This document shows positions 25,066 through 34,249 of a stretch of 64,000 nucleotides of DNA, one piece after another. Under the pieces are notes generated by a model. That model saw only the letters and a list, made by a program, of their open reading frames with translations, made no database searches and was not told the origin of the DNA. Source of the stretch: CALMEC01 sp964628685 (GTDB taxonomy: Bacteria > Actinomycetota > Thermoleophilia > Miltoncostaeales > Miltoncostaeaceae); the NCBI GenBank assembly GCA_964628685.1, contig CAZVNM010000006.1, positions 62,001-126,000 on the forward strand, written 5' to 3'. How positions within the stretch are numbered: the first letter of the stretch is position 1; each line of letters opens with the position of its first letter. Position numbers and translations under genes: made by a program.

Positions 25066-27642
25066 GTGGGACGATCCCTGATCATCTGTGAGAAGCCCTC
25101 CGTGGCCCGCGACGTCGCGGCGGCGCTTCCCGGTGCCTTCAAGAAGGCCGGCGACTTCTACGAGAGCCCCAAGACGGTGGTCGCATACGCCGTGGGCCAC
25201 CTCGTCGAGCAGGTCGACCCGGACGCGTACGACCCCAAGTTCAAGAAGTGGGTCTACGACGATCTGCCCATCGTGCCCGACGAGTTCAGGTACCAGGCGC
25301 GTGACGCCCGCTCCGGCAAGCAGCTGAAGGCCCTCCACAAGCTGATGGGCTCCGCGGACGTCGACACCCTGGTCAACGCCTGCGACGCCGGACGCGAGGG
25401 CGAGCTCATCTTCAAGCTCATCCTCGAGACGGCACCGAAGAAGGCGCGTGAGAAGCCGGTCAAGCGCGCCTGGTTCAGCTCGATGACCAAGCAGGCCATC
25501 CGCGACGCGTTCGAGCATCTGCGCGACGACGACGAGATGCTGCCGCTCGAATACGCCGCCCGCGCCCGCAGCGAGGCCGACTGGCTGGTCGGCATGAACG
25601 CGACGCGCGCAGCCACCACCAAGGCCGGCTCGGTGCGTCGGGTGCTCTCGCTCGGACGCGTGCAGACGCCCACCCTCGCGCTCATCGTCGCGCGGGACCT
25701 GCAGATCCAGGCGTTCGTCCCCCAGGACTACTGGGAGGTGGAGGCCACCTTCGAGACCGGCGCCGGGGCGCGCTACACCGGCCTGTGGCACGAGGGGTCC
25801 AAGACGCGGCTGGACGCGGCCGAGGCCGCCGAGGCGATCGTCGCGGCCACGAGCGGCGGGCCCGCGGTGGTCGAGTCGCTCGAGACGAAGCCCCAGACCG
25901 AGGCCGCGCCGCTCCTCTACGACCTCACCACCCTGCAGCGCGAGGCCAACAGCCGCTTCGGCTTCGCCGCCCAGCGCACCCTCTCGGCCGCCCAGGCGCT
26001 CTACGACCAGCACAAGCTCCTCACCTATCCGCGCACCAACTCGCGCTACCTGTCGGGCGACATGGTGGCGCAGCTCAAGCCGATCGCCGCGCGCGTCGGC
26101 GCGGCCGCACCGGTCTACGCCGACGCCGCCCGCTTCGTGCTGGGCCTCGAGAAGCTGCCGCTCGGCAAGGTCGTCAACGACGCCCGCGTGACCGACCACC
26201 ACGCCATCATCCCCACCGACGCCGACCACGACCTCGCCCGGCTCACGAGCGACGAGCGTCGCATCTACGACATGGTCGCCCGCCGGTACCTGGCCGTCTT
26301 CCACCCGCCCGCACGTTTCGAGAACACGGTCATCGAGACCCGCTGCGCCGACCACCTCTTCCGCAGCCGCGGCAAGGTGATGCTCGAGGCCGGTTGGCGC
26401 GCCGTCTACGGCGAGGAGGCCGACGACGCCCCCAAGGCTGCGACGAAGCCCGGGGAGACCGAGGCCGACGGCAAGGAGAAGGAGGGCGAGCGCGACCAGA
26501 AGTTGCCGCAGCTCACCACGGGTGAGGCCGTCACCTGCGCCGAGTCCGAGTCGCTCGCAAAGCGCACCAAGCCGCCGGCCCGTTACTCGGAGGGCACCCT
26601 CCTGCGCGCCATGGAGACCGCGGGCAAGCTCGTCGACGACGACGAGGCCGCCGAGGCGATGAAGGACGCCGGTCTCGGGACCCCCGCCACCCGCGCCGCC
26701 ACCATCGAGCGTCTGATCGACGCCGAGTACGTGGAGCGCGAGGGGCGCAGCCTGCGCGCGACCGAGAAGGGCATCGGACTCGTCCAGATGCTGGGCGACC
26801 ACGTGCTGACCAAGCCGGAGCTCACCGGCCGCTGGGAGCAGCGTCTCAACCGCATCCAGCGCGGCGAGGAGTCGCACGACGACTTCCGACGCGACGTGGA
26901 GGGCTTCACCCGCGACGTGGTCACCTGGTTCGCCGACAAGGACCGCGAGAACCTGCGCGTCGAGCGGCGGGAGCTCGCCAAGTGCCCCACCCCGGACTGT
27001 CCCGGGATGATCGTCGAGTACCCCAAGAGCTACGGCTGCAACAGCTACAAGAGCAAGGACGAGCCCGGCTGCGGCTTCACGATCTGGAAGCGCCAGCACG
27101 GCAAGGCCATCGGCTTCGACGACGCCATGCAGATGATCGCCGAGGGCAAGTCCAGCAAGGACCTCGAGGCGGCCCGCGAGACGCTGGGACCCTGCCCCAC
27201 CGAGGGCTGCGACGGCGAGATCGTCGAGCGCACGCGCTCCTACGGCTGCACCAGCTGGAAGAGTCGCAGCGAGACCGGCTGCGGCTACGTCATCTGGAAG
27301 AAGGTCCGCGGCCAGAAGGAGGAGGTCGACATCGAGACCGCCCGCCGAATGGTGGCCGCGGGCGAGACCAACGCCGCCCCCGCGGCGTCGAAGGAGCCGA
27401 TCGGGGACTGCCCCACCCCCGGCTGCGGCGGGAGGATCGTCGAGAACTCCCGCGCGTACGGCTGCACCAGCTGGAAGAGCCGGAAGAACCCGGGGTGCGG
27501 GTTCGTCATCTGGAAGCGCGAGAAGGGCCACGACGTCACCCGCGAGGAGGCCCAGGAGCGCCTCGCCGAGGCACACGCGGCACAGGGTGGCGCGGCGGAG
27601 GCGACACAGGCCGCCGACGCCGAGCCCGCGTCGACCAAGTGA
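25066..27642 (+). CDS. Type IA DNA topoisomerase, TopB/topoisomerase III-like with C-terminal zinc ribbons
   Basis: The 858-residue protein begins RSLIICEKPSVARDVAAALP, the TOPRIM style of topoisomerase III, with the acidic DAGREGELIF motif. RRVLSLGRVQTPTLA and LLTYPRTNSRYL (active Tyr321) follow. The last 240 residues hold three repeats of about 75 residues, each with CPTxxCxG and GC(T/N)S(W/Y)KSK...GCG(F/Y)xIWK (two cysteine pairs each), that is zinc-ribbon-like DNA-binding modules, and a short Ala-rich end. GTG at 25066 is preferred over an upstream frame start. The stop overlaps the arfB-like gene as GTGA. It could be the accessory enzyme beside a standard TopA encoded elsewhere. Confidence 0.92.
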   Translation: MGRSLIICEKPSVARDVAAALPGAFKKAGDFYESPKTVVAYAVGHLVEQVDPDAYDPKFKKWVYDDLPIVPDEFRYQARDARSGKQLKALHKLMGSADVDTLVNACDAGREGELIFKLILETAPKKAREKPVKRAWFSSMTKQAIRDAFEHLRDDDEMLPLEYAARARSEADWLVGMNATRAATTKAGSVRRVLSLGRVQTPTLALIVARDLQIQAFVPQDYWEVEATFETGAGARYTGLWHEGSKTRLDAAEAAEAIVAATSGGPAVVESLETKPQTEAAPLLYDLTTLQREANSRFGFAAQRTLSAAQALYDQHKLLTYPRTNSRYLSGDMVAQLKPIAARVGAAAPVYADAARFVLGLEKLPLGKVVNDARVTDHHAIIPTDADHDLARLTSDERRIYDMVARRYLAVFHPPARFENTVIETRCADHLFRSRGKVMLEAGWRAVYGEEADDAPKAATKPGETEADGKEKEGERDQKLPQLTTGEAVTCAESESLAKRTKPPARYSEGTLLRAMETAGKLVDDDEAAEAMKDAGLGTPATRAATIERLIDAEYVEREGRSLRATEKGIGLVQMLGDHVLTKPELTGRWEQRLNRIQRGEESHDDFRRDVEGFTRDVVTWFADKDRENLRVERRELAKCPTPDCPGMIVEYPKSYGCNSYKSKDEPGCGFTIWKRQHGKAIGFDDAMQMIAEGKSSKDLEAARETLGPCPTEGCDGEIVERTRSYGCTSWKSRSETGCGYVIWKKVRGQKEEVDIETARRMVAAGETNAAPAASKEPIGDCPTPGCGGRIVENSRAYGCTSWKSRKNPGCGFVIWKREKGHDVTREEAQERLAEAHAAQGGAAEATQAADAEPASTK

Positions 27643-28046
27643 GCCCCGAACAGGTGACCGCGCACCTCCTCGCGCGGTGCCCCATGCGGTTCTCGCGCGC
27701 CTCCGGCCCCGGCGGCCAGCACCGCGATCACACCGAAAACCGTGCCGAGCTCGTCATCGTCCCGGCCGCGCTCGAGGGTCTGCCGGCCGAGGTGGCGGCA
27801 CCGCTCGCCGAGCGCCTGCGCCTGACGCGGCGGCCGCTGCGGCTGGCCTCACAGGCGGACCGCTCACGGGAGCGCAACCGTGCGACCGTGGAGGCCGAGC
27901 TCCTGGCACGGGTCGGCGCGGCGCTCACGCCCCGCCGCACGCGCACGGCGACCCGGCCGTCGAAGGCGTCGGTGGCACGCCGCCTGGACCAGAAGGCGCG
28001 ACGGTCGCGGACGAAGGCGCTTCGCCGCAACCCGCTGGACGACTAG
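27639..28046 (+). CDS. arfB: ArfB/YaeJ-like peptidyl-tRNA hydrolase (RF-1 domain)
   Basis: The 135-residue product has the release-factor catalytic motif SGPGGQH (GGQ at 25-27) followed by a NRAEL strand, and a basic C-terminal tail (RRLDQKARRSRTKALRR) of the kind ArfB puts into the empty mRNA channel to rescue stalled ribosomes. The usual HVNKTES after GGQ is HRDHTEN here, a divergent form. GTG start overlaps the topoisomerase stop. The symbol is by family resemblance. Confidence 0.82.
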   Translation: MSPEQVTAHLLARCPMRFSRASGPGGQHRDHTENRAELVIVPAALEGLPAEVAAPLAERLRLTRRPLRLASQADRSRERNRATVEAELLARVGAALTPRRTRTATRPSKASVARRLDQKARRSRTKALRRNPLDD

Positions 28047-28096
28047 GGACCGACGGGCCTCGCGGTCACCGGACCGGGCCGATCGTCCATCCTCCT

Positions 28097-28126
28097 GACG
28101 GACCCGGTCTCAGGGCTCGGTCCGTC
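28097..28126. terminator. Weak hairpin between convergent arfB-like and DUF445 genes
   Basis: GACGGACC pairs with GGTCCGTC over a 14-base loop, 50 bases after the arfB-like stop. The minus-strand DUF445 gene ends at 28211. A C-run with an A-run at 28188-28199 may help the opposite direction. Confidence 0.5.
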
Positions 28127-28210
28127 ACGCGTCCACCGGTCATCGCCAGCAGGGCGTCGGGCGGCAGAACACGACGCCCTCCCCCAAGAAAAACCCCCGG
28201 GAATGCGTGT

Positions 28211-29473
28211 TCAGAAGGCCTGACTGATCGCGTAGATCGCGACGCCCGCCAGGCCACCCACCACGGTGCCGTTGATGCGGATGAACTGCAGGTCGCGTCC
28301 GACGGCGAGCTCCACCTTGTCGGCGGCGTCCTTCGGGTCCCAGCGCTCCACCGTCGTGGCGATCAGGTCGCCCGCCTGGTGGCGATGCTCGTCCAGCAGG
28401 TACATGACGAGCCCCTCGACCCAGCCGTCGATCTTCGCCTGCAGCTCGTGGTCCTCCTTGATGGTCTGGCCGATCGCCGCCGCCTCCTCTGCGATGCGGC
28501 GACGCAGCTCGGACGACGGGTCGCTCGCCTGCCGCTGCAGCAGGCCCTTGAAGTCGCTCCACAGCGACATGGTCCATGAGCGCACCGCCGGGTGGGCGAG
28601 GAACTGCTCCTTCAGCTCCTCCCCGCGCGCGATGAGCTCCGGATCGGTCTGCAGCCGCTCGGCGAGCTGCTCGACCCGCTGGTCGAGATAGCGCCGGAAC
28701 TCGTGGTGGGGTGTCTCCCCGACCTCCTGCACGAAACCGCACAGGCCGTCGTAGAGCTTGTTGAAGATGCGCTCGTCGATGGCCTCCGGAACCCACCACG
28801 GCGACTCGCGACCGAAGCGGCTTCGCAGGTCCTCGCGATGCTCGTGCAGGAACCGCAGGGCACCGCGCAGGCCGGCGTCCACAAGCTCCGTGTGGCGGCC
28901 GTCCTGTGTCGCGACCGCCAACGCACGACCCGCCATCGGCGCCAGCGGCACGCGACGCACCCAGGTGCCGATGGAGGCCTCCAACCCCGACTGCACCGTG
29001 TCGTCGCGCATCACCCGGGCCACACCGGCGATGGCGGCGGAGGTGTGCCGCGCGACGGTGGCGGCGTTGTCGGGATCGGTCACCCAGTCCGCGGCGCGCG
29101 AGGACATGCCGACCCCGCGCAGTTTGTCGAGGACCACGCTGCCGGTGAGGAAGTTCTGCTCCACGAACGCCCCGATCGCGCGACCCAGCTGGTCCTTGCG
29201 GTTGGGGATGAGCGCGGTGTGCGGGATGGGCACCCCCAGCGGGTGGCGGAAGATCGCCGTCACCGCGAACCAGTCGGCCAGGCCGCCGACCATCGAACCC
29301 TCGGCGCCGGCGATGACGTACGCGAGCCACGGGTGGTCGTCCTGCAGCAGGTTCGCCACCACGAACACGACCGCGGCGACGAGCAGGAACCCGGTCGCGC
29401 GGGCTTTCATCGCCCGAAGATTGCGGGCGCGCGCCTCGTCGTCGTATCCGGTGATCGGGATGGGGTCGGGCAT
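28211..29473 (-). CDS. DUF445-family membrane protein
   Basis: The 420-residue product has a conserved N-terminal membrane pair with AYVIAGAEGSMVGGLADWFAVTAIFRHPLG, given here as AYVIAGAEGSMVGGLADWFA and VTAIFRHPLG, then IPHTALIPNRKDQLGRAIGAFVEQNFL (IPHTALIPNRKDQLG and AIGAFVEQNFL), a long helical cytoplasmic part and a final membrane segment (GGLAGVAIYAISQ). This is the YjiN/DUF445 pattern, of unknown function. ATG at 29473 is chosen as the family start. Confidence 0.88.
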   Translation of the reverse strand: MPDPIPITGYDDEARARNLRAMKARATGFLLVAAVVFVVANLLQDDHPWLAYVIAGAEGSMVGGLADWFAVTAIFRHPLGVPIPHTALIPNRKDQLGRAIGAFVEQNFLTGSVVLDKLRGVGMSSRAADWVTDPDNAATVARHTSAAIAGVARVMRDDTVQSGLEASIGTWVRRVPLAPMAGRALAVATQDGRHTELVDAGLRGALRFLHEHREDLRSRFGRESPWWVPEAIDERIFNKLYDGLCGFVQEVGETPHHEFRRYLDQRVEQLAERLQTDPELIARGEELKEQFLAHPAVRSWTMSLWSDFKGLLQRQASDPSSELRRRIAEEAAAIGQTIKEDHELQAKIDGWVEGLVMYLLDEHRHQAGDLIATTVERWDPKDAADKVELAVGRDLQFIRINGTVVGGLAGVAIYAISQAF

Positions 29474-29549
29474 CTGCGTCCGTACATGCTGCCACCTGCC
29501 GCGGCCATCTAACATGGTCCACTGGTGATGAGCACCACGGGAGGATCAC

Positions 29550-30212
29550 ATGGATGCTGACGAGGCCATCCGCGCGCGACGGAGCGTGCGGCGCTACACC
29601 GACGCACCGGTGTCGGACGAGGAGATCGACGAGTGTCTGCGGCTCGCCCTCCTGGCGCCGACCGGCGGGATGTCGCAGGCGTGGAGCTTCATCGTCGTGC
29701 GCGACGAGGACCGCCGCCGCGCGCTGGCCGAGCTCGTCATCCGGGGCGGTGCGCGCTACTTCGCGACGGTCCGCCCGCCCGCTCCGGGAAACGACGCCGC
29801 GGCGCACGAACGATGGGCCGAGGGGTACGCCGAGGAGGTCCTGGGCACCTACCGCAACGTCCCCGCCTGGATCATCGCGATCGTCGTGCCACGCGACGTC
29901 TTCCCCGCCGACCAGCGCGACGAGGAGCGCACCGCCGACCTGACCTCCATCGCGTTCGCGATGGAGAACCTGTTCGTCGCCGCACGAGCGCGCGGGATCG
30001 GGACGGTGCCGACGGTGTTCCACTGGTATCAGGACCGCGAGTTCCGTGACCTTCTGGGCCTGCCGGACGACCTGGAGGTGCCGCTCATCACCCCGTTCGG
30101 CCGCCCGGACGAGTTCCCGACCGGCCTTCCCCCGGCGCTGAAGGCGATCCGTCGCCCATGGCGCACCCTGGTCCACGACGAGCAATGGAACAACCCCCGG
30201 CAGCGTTCATGA
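29550..30212 (+). CDS. Nitroreductase-family flavoprotein
   Basis: The 220-residue product has the FMN-binding nitroreductase pattern: AIRARRSVRRYTDAPV at the start with the phosphate-binding Arg pair, LALLAPTGGMSQAWSFIVV, and SIAFAMENLFVAARARGIGT near residue 145. The C-terminal part is LITPFGRPDEFP. A clear GGGAGG site precedes the ATG. Such enzymes reduce nitro- or quinone-type substrates with NAD(P)H. Its stop overlaps the HTH/SHOCT gene as ATGA, so the two are coupled. Substrate unknown. Confidence 0.9.
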   Translation: MDADEAIRARRSVRRYTDAPVSDEEIDECLRLALLAPTGGMSQAWSFIVVRDEDRRRALAELVIRGGARYFATVRPPAPGNDAAAHERWAEGYAEEVLGTYRNVPAWIIAIVVPRDVFPADQRDEERTADLTSIAFAMENLFVAARARGIGTVPTVFHWYQDREFRDLLGLPDDLEVPLITPFGRPDEFPTGLPPALKAIRRPWRTLVHDEQWNNPRQRS

Positions 30213-32245
30213 CCACCTCCCACCACCGCCAGGCCGTCATCGCGGCACGCAACGAACTGGGGCTCAGCCGCCAGGAGATCGCCGAGATCATCGGCACCAC
30301 GCCCAACGTCGTCGACCAGTGGATCGAGGGGACCCTTGAGCCCGGCCAGCACTTCCACGAGGTGTTGGACGAGCTGCACCTCGTGGTGCTGGCCATCCGC
30401 GAGAAGTTCACGCAGCGCCAGATCGCACTCTGGCTCACCGAGTCCGCCCCGGAGCTCGACTACTACGCACCCGCCGACGTCCTTCGCCGCGGCGAGCTCT
30501 ACGTGCTGCGGCGCGCCGTCGAGCAGATGCCGCGCCCGACGCGCATCGGCTACGAGCTGCGCGGCGCACCGGGCGACGCCGAATCGACGCAGGACGCACC
30601 GGCCCCACCCGCTGGCGACGCCAAGGATGACTCGCCCGCAGCGACGCCACGCGCAGGCGACGCCAAGGACCACTCGCCCGTACCGACTCCACCCGCAGGC
30701 GACACCAAGGACCACTCGCCCACACCGACGCCAGCCACAGGCGACACCAAGGGCCACTCGCCTACACCGACTCCATCGGCACCCCCACCCGCCACCGCCG
30801 GCCCGCCGACGACGACCGGGCCCGCCGCCCCGACGGGTCCCGAGGACGCGCCCGCGGCGCGACCGAGCCTCAGCGCCGCCCTGAAGCGGCTGCAGACCGC
30901 ACGCGATGCCGGTCTGGTGAAGCCGGCCGAGCGGCTCGAGGGGCTGCCCGACCTCCCCGCCGCCGATGACGATGCACCGACGCCGGTGTCGGAGGGCCCG
31001 TCGCCGGCACCGTCCCCGTCCGCCGCGGACGACGCCCGCACGGTGCCATCACCCGCGCCGCCCGCCGGGACCGGCACATCCGGCGACGACGACGCCGTTG
31101 CCCCCGCCGGCGAGACCCCCGACGCCGCCGGGCCGCCCCCCGCACGCCCCACCCGCGAGCGACCCAAGCTGGGCGACGCCCTTCGCAACCTCCAGGCCGC
31201 ACGCGATGCCGGGGCGATCACCCCCGCCCAGCGTCTGGAGGGCGTGCCGGATCTGCCCGGCGCCGCCCCGGATGGTCCGCCGTCGAGCGCACCGGAACCC
31301 ACGTCCCCCACACCCCCGACGTCCCCGCCCACGCCGGCCCGGCCCGTCGCCGAAGGGGAGCCGCCGACGCCTGCGGCGGATGCCGCCGCGTCGTCCCGTT
31401 CGGCATCGAACCCCCCGCCCGGCGCTCCCGACACACCGAAACCCTCGACGCCGTCACCGACCGGCCCGTCCGACGCCACGCCGCCGTCGACACCCGCTCC
31501 CACGACGGATGCACCCGCGACGGACACGGCACCCTCCGCATCGTCCACGACTCCGGACGTCGATTCCACACGGGGCGACACCACGACGCCGCCGGCCGAG
31601 ACCGCTCCGACGCAGCCGGCGGCCACGCCGCCCACGGACGCACCGAAATCCCCACCGGCCGACACCACGACGAAGCCGGCCGAGACGACGTCACCGGCGG
31701 CGGCCGCACCGACCGCACCCGCCAGGCCGCCCACGGATGCACCGACGCCGACGCCGCCACCCGCGCCCACCGACACCGCGGCGAAACCGACCGGGGCCAC
31801 TCCGACCGCGGACACGGCCGCGCCAACCACACCACCGGTGACGCCGACCGCCCCCGCCTCCACCCCGCCGGCCCAATCACCGGGCGACGAACCGACCTCG
31901 ACCACCGCCCAGGAGCCGGCCGACCGCGCGGCCGACGGAACACCGACCGAGGCATCAGCGGCCGCACCGGCCGCCGCGGCGCCGGCGACTCCACCGCCGA
32001 CGCCGACCGCAGCCCCGGACTCCACCGCGCCGTCCCCGACCGGCTCAGGCACCGACGAGCCAGAGGATGAGACGCCGCCGAGGCACGACCCGTGGCTGCG
32101 GACCCCCCGTGCCCAGACCGAGTCGGGGGGCGCCGACGCCGACGATTTCGTGGCGAAGCTGACGGCGCTCAGCGCGCTTCACCGAAGCGGCGACCTGACC
32201 GACGAGGAGTTCAGCCTGGCGAAGGACCGCCTGCTGCGCGGCTGA
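30209..32245 (+). CDS. HTH protein with long disordered middle, paired 33-residue motifs and C-terminal SHOCT domain
   Basis: The 678-residue product begins with a helix-turn-helix (LGLSRQEIAEIIGTTPNVVD, residues ~15-35), then about 60 ordered residues. Next come four copies of a 13-residue AGDxKDxSPxPTP repeat. Two ~33-residue motifs follow, PSLSAALKRLQTARDAGLVK and PKLGDALRNLQAARDAGAIT, each continuing AERLEGLPDLP or AQRLEGVPDLP. About 280 residues of Pro/Thr/Ala-rich text lead to a final SHOCT-type helix pair (LTALSALHRSGDLTDEEFSL). The family as a whole is unknown to me. DNA binding by the N-terminus is inference. The start ATG overlaps the nitroreductase stop. Confidence 0.85.
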   Translation: MTTSHHRQAVIAARNELGLSRQEIAEIIGTTPNVVDQWIEGTLEPGQHFHEVLDELHLVVLAIREKFTQRQIALWLTESAPELDYYAPADVLRRGELYVLRRAVEQMPRPTRIGYELRGAPGDAESTQDAPAPPAGDAKDDSPAATPRAGDAKDHSPVPTPPAGDTKDHSPTPTPATGDTKGHSPTPTPSAPPPATAGPPTTTGPAAPTGPEDAPAARPSLSAALKRLQTARDAGLVKPAERLEGLPDLPAADDDAPTPVSEGPSPAPSPSAADDARTVPSPAPPAGTGTSGDDDAVAPAGETPDAAGPPPARPTRERPKLGDALRNLQAARDAGAITPAQRLEGVPDLPGAAPDGPPSSAPEPTSPTPPTSPPTPARPVAEGEPPTPAADAAASSRSASNPPPGAPDTPKPSTPSPTGPSDATPPSTPAPTTDAPATDTAPSASSTTPDVDSTRGDTTTPPAETAPTQPAATPPTDAPKSPPADTTTKPAETTSPAAAAPTAPARPPTDAPTPTPPPAPTDTAAKPTGATPTADTAAPTTPPVTPTAPASTPPAQSPGDEPTSTTAQEPADRAADGTPTEASAAAPAAAAPATPPPTPTAAPDSTAPSPTGSGTDEPEDETPPRHDPWLRTPRAQTESGGADADDFVAKLTALSALHRSGDLTDEEFSLAKDRLLRG

Positions 32246-32363
32246 CGCACGCGGGGTCGGCCACCGCGCCGGCCTCCGACGAAACACGATGCGGTTCTCC
32301 CGCGACATCGGGGACGCCCACGACCTCAAGCCCTCCGGGGTTGACGCCGATCACTCAGGGTGG

Positions 32364-33332
32364 ATGGCGACCGTACCGATCACAGACGGCGTCGACCGAC
32401 TGCAGCACGCGACGCGCGTGGCGCAGGACGTCGAGCACAACCTCAACACCGTGATCCACGGCAAGGCCCACACGGTTCGACTGGCCGTGGTCACCCTGCT
32501 TGCGGGCGGTCACCTGCTCCTCGAGGACATCCCCGGCGTGGGCAAGACGCTCTTCGCGAAGGCCCTCGCCACTTCGATCCACGGATCGTTCCGGCGCGTG
32601 CAGGGCACGCCCGACCTGCTGCCCGCCGACCTGACCGGCGTGGCGGTGCTCGACCAGCGCGACGGCACCTGGCGGTTCCGCCACGGGCCGCTCTTCGCCA
32701 ACGTGGTCCTCGTCGACGAGATCAACCGCGCCACGCCGCGCACGCAGTCGGCGCTCCTGGAGGCCATGGAGGAGCGTCAGGTGAGCGCCGAGGGGTCGAC
32801 GCTCCCACTGCCCGATCCCTTCCTTGTGATCGGCACCCAGAACCCGCACGAACACCACGGCACCTTCCCACTGGTCGAGGCTCAGCGTGACCGTTTCACG
32901 ATGGTCCTCAACCTGGGCCTTCCCGAGCGTGCGTCCGAGCGCGCGATCCTGCGCGGCGAAGCCGGCACCGGCCTTCTGGACGACATCGCCCCGGTGGCCG
33001 ACGCCGACCGCATCCGCAGGGCCGTCGCCGCCGTCCGCCAGGTGCACGTCGCCGACCCGATCGTCGAGTACATCCTCGACATCGCCGAGGCGACCCGCGA
33101 CCACGACGCCATCGAACTGGGCGCGAGCCCGCGCGCGACGCTCAGCCTGCAGCGCGCCGCCCAGGCCCACGCCGTGGCGGAGGGACGCGGCTATGTGGTG
33201 CCCGACGACGTGAAGACGGTCGCCTCCGCGTCCCTCGCGCACCGCATCATCACGACCGGCGGATCCGACATCCGCCACTGCCGCGACCTGGTGACCGGCA
33301 TCCTCGGTCGGGTGCCGCCCCCGCGGGGATGA
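32364..33332 (+). CDS. MoxR-family AAA+ ATPase
   Basis: The 322-residue product has Walker A GVGKT in LEDIPGVGKTLFAKAL, the MoxR motif VQGTPDLLPADLTG, Walker B VVLVDEINRATPRTQSALLE, sensor 1 VIGTQNP, and the arginine finger region FPLVEAQRDRF. MoxR proteins are chaperone-like ATPases that mature partner proteins. An in-frame ATG at 32289 would add 25 residues. The next gene (DUF58) starts four bases inside its end. MoxR, DUF58 and TgpA genes form a standard set. Confidence 0.94.
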   Translation: MATVPITDGVDRLQHATRVAQDVEHNLNTVIHGKAHTVRLAVVTLLAGGHLLLEDIPGVGKTLFAKALATSIHGSFRRVQGTPDLLPADLTGVAVLDQRDGTWRFRHGPLFANVVLVDEINRATPRTQSALLEAMEERQVSAEGSTLPLPDPFLVIGTQNPHEHHGTFPLVEAQRDRFTMVLNLGLPERASERAILRGEAGTGLLDDIAPVADADRIRRAVAAVRQVHVADPIVEYILDIAEATRDHDAIELGASPRATLSLQRAAQAHAVAEGRGYVVPDDVKTVASASLAHRIITTGGSDIRHCRDLVTGILGRVPPPRG

Positions 33333-34249
33333 GGCTGCCACGCCTGACCGGTGCTGGCTGGACGTGCATCGGGTTCGCGCTCATGACCTTCCTGGCCGCG
33401 CGCACCTCGGGGGCGGGCTGGCTGATCGTGCTGTGCTGCCTGCTCATCGGGGCACTGGTGGCGGGAGCCGTGTGGTCGGCGCTCTCCCTGGTCCGTGTCG
33501 ACGCCATGGCGAGCGCGCCGGCCGACACGATCGCCGGTGAGGAGACGCCGCTCACCCTCACCGCCCGCCGCCCGGGCCTGGGACTTCTCGTGCGGGTCGT
33601 CGAACCCGCCGGCGTGCAGGCCGGGGTCGTCGGCGGCGCCAATGAGCTCGCGCCGATGGTGTTCCCCCGCCGCGGCGTTGTGTCGTCGCTGCGAATGGAG
33701 TTCGTCTCGTCGGCCCCGTTCGGAATGGTCCGTCAGCGTCGGATCACCACCGTCCCCCTCGCGCAGCCCGTGCACGTGGCACCGCGGATCGGCGACGAGA
33801 CCGCACCCGACACCGCAGGCGCCGCGGTGGACGGCGAGGTCACCTCGGGGGCACCGGTGGACGGCGACCGCCTGCGATCGGTGCGCGAGCACATGAGCGG
33901 CGACCCGCTGCGGATGGTGCACTGGCCGGCCACGGCCCGTCGCGGCTCGCTGATCGTCAAGGAGCTGGAATCACCCGCACAGCCCCGTCTTCATGTCGTG
34001 GTGACGCTCTCCGGTGCCGATGAGATCGACGAGGACGCGGCTGAGCGGGCGATGGGGATCGTCGCCCACGCCCTGGACGCCGATCGTGCGGTCACCCTCT
34101 ACACGGTCGACGGCGACGGTGGGCACATCACCCAGGTGGGCACGCTGCGCGACGCCGGTCGGCGTCTGGCGACCGCCGCGGCGGGCGTGCCGCCCACGCC
34201 CCCGACGCGCGGCGGACGCGTGGTGCATGTGCGGGCGGGCCGATCGTGA
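33329..34249 (+). CDS. DUF58-family membrane protein
   Basis: The 306-residue protein has two N-terminal membrane segments (about 10-28 and 30-52) and the DUF58 core ending in REHMSGDPLRMVHWPATARRG, the family hallmark, followed by SLIVKELE and a von Willebrand A-like C-terminal half. It usually forms an operon with MoxR ATPases, as here: its ATG overlaps the MoxR stop, and its own stop overlaps the transglutaminase gene. Role probably in assembly of an envelope complex; details unknown. Confidence 0.92.
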   Translation: MRLPRLTGAGWTCIGFALMTFLAARTSGAGWLIVLCCLLIGALVAGAVWSALSLVRVDAMASAPADTIAGEETPLTLTARRPGLGLLVRVVEPAGVQAGVVGGANELAPMVFPRRGVVSSLRMEFVSSAPFGMVRQRRITTVPLAQPVHVAPRIGDETAPDTAGAAVDGEVTSGAPVDGDRLRSVREHMSGDPLRMVHWPATARRGSLIVKELESPAQPRLHVVVTLSGADEIDEDAAERAMGIVAHALDADRAVTLYTVDGDGGHITQVGTLRDAGRRLATAAAGVPPTPPTRGGRVVHVRAGRS

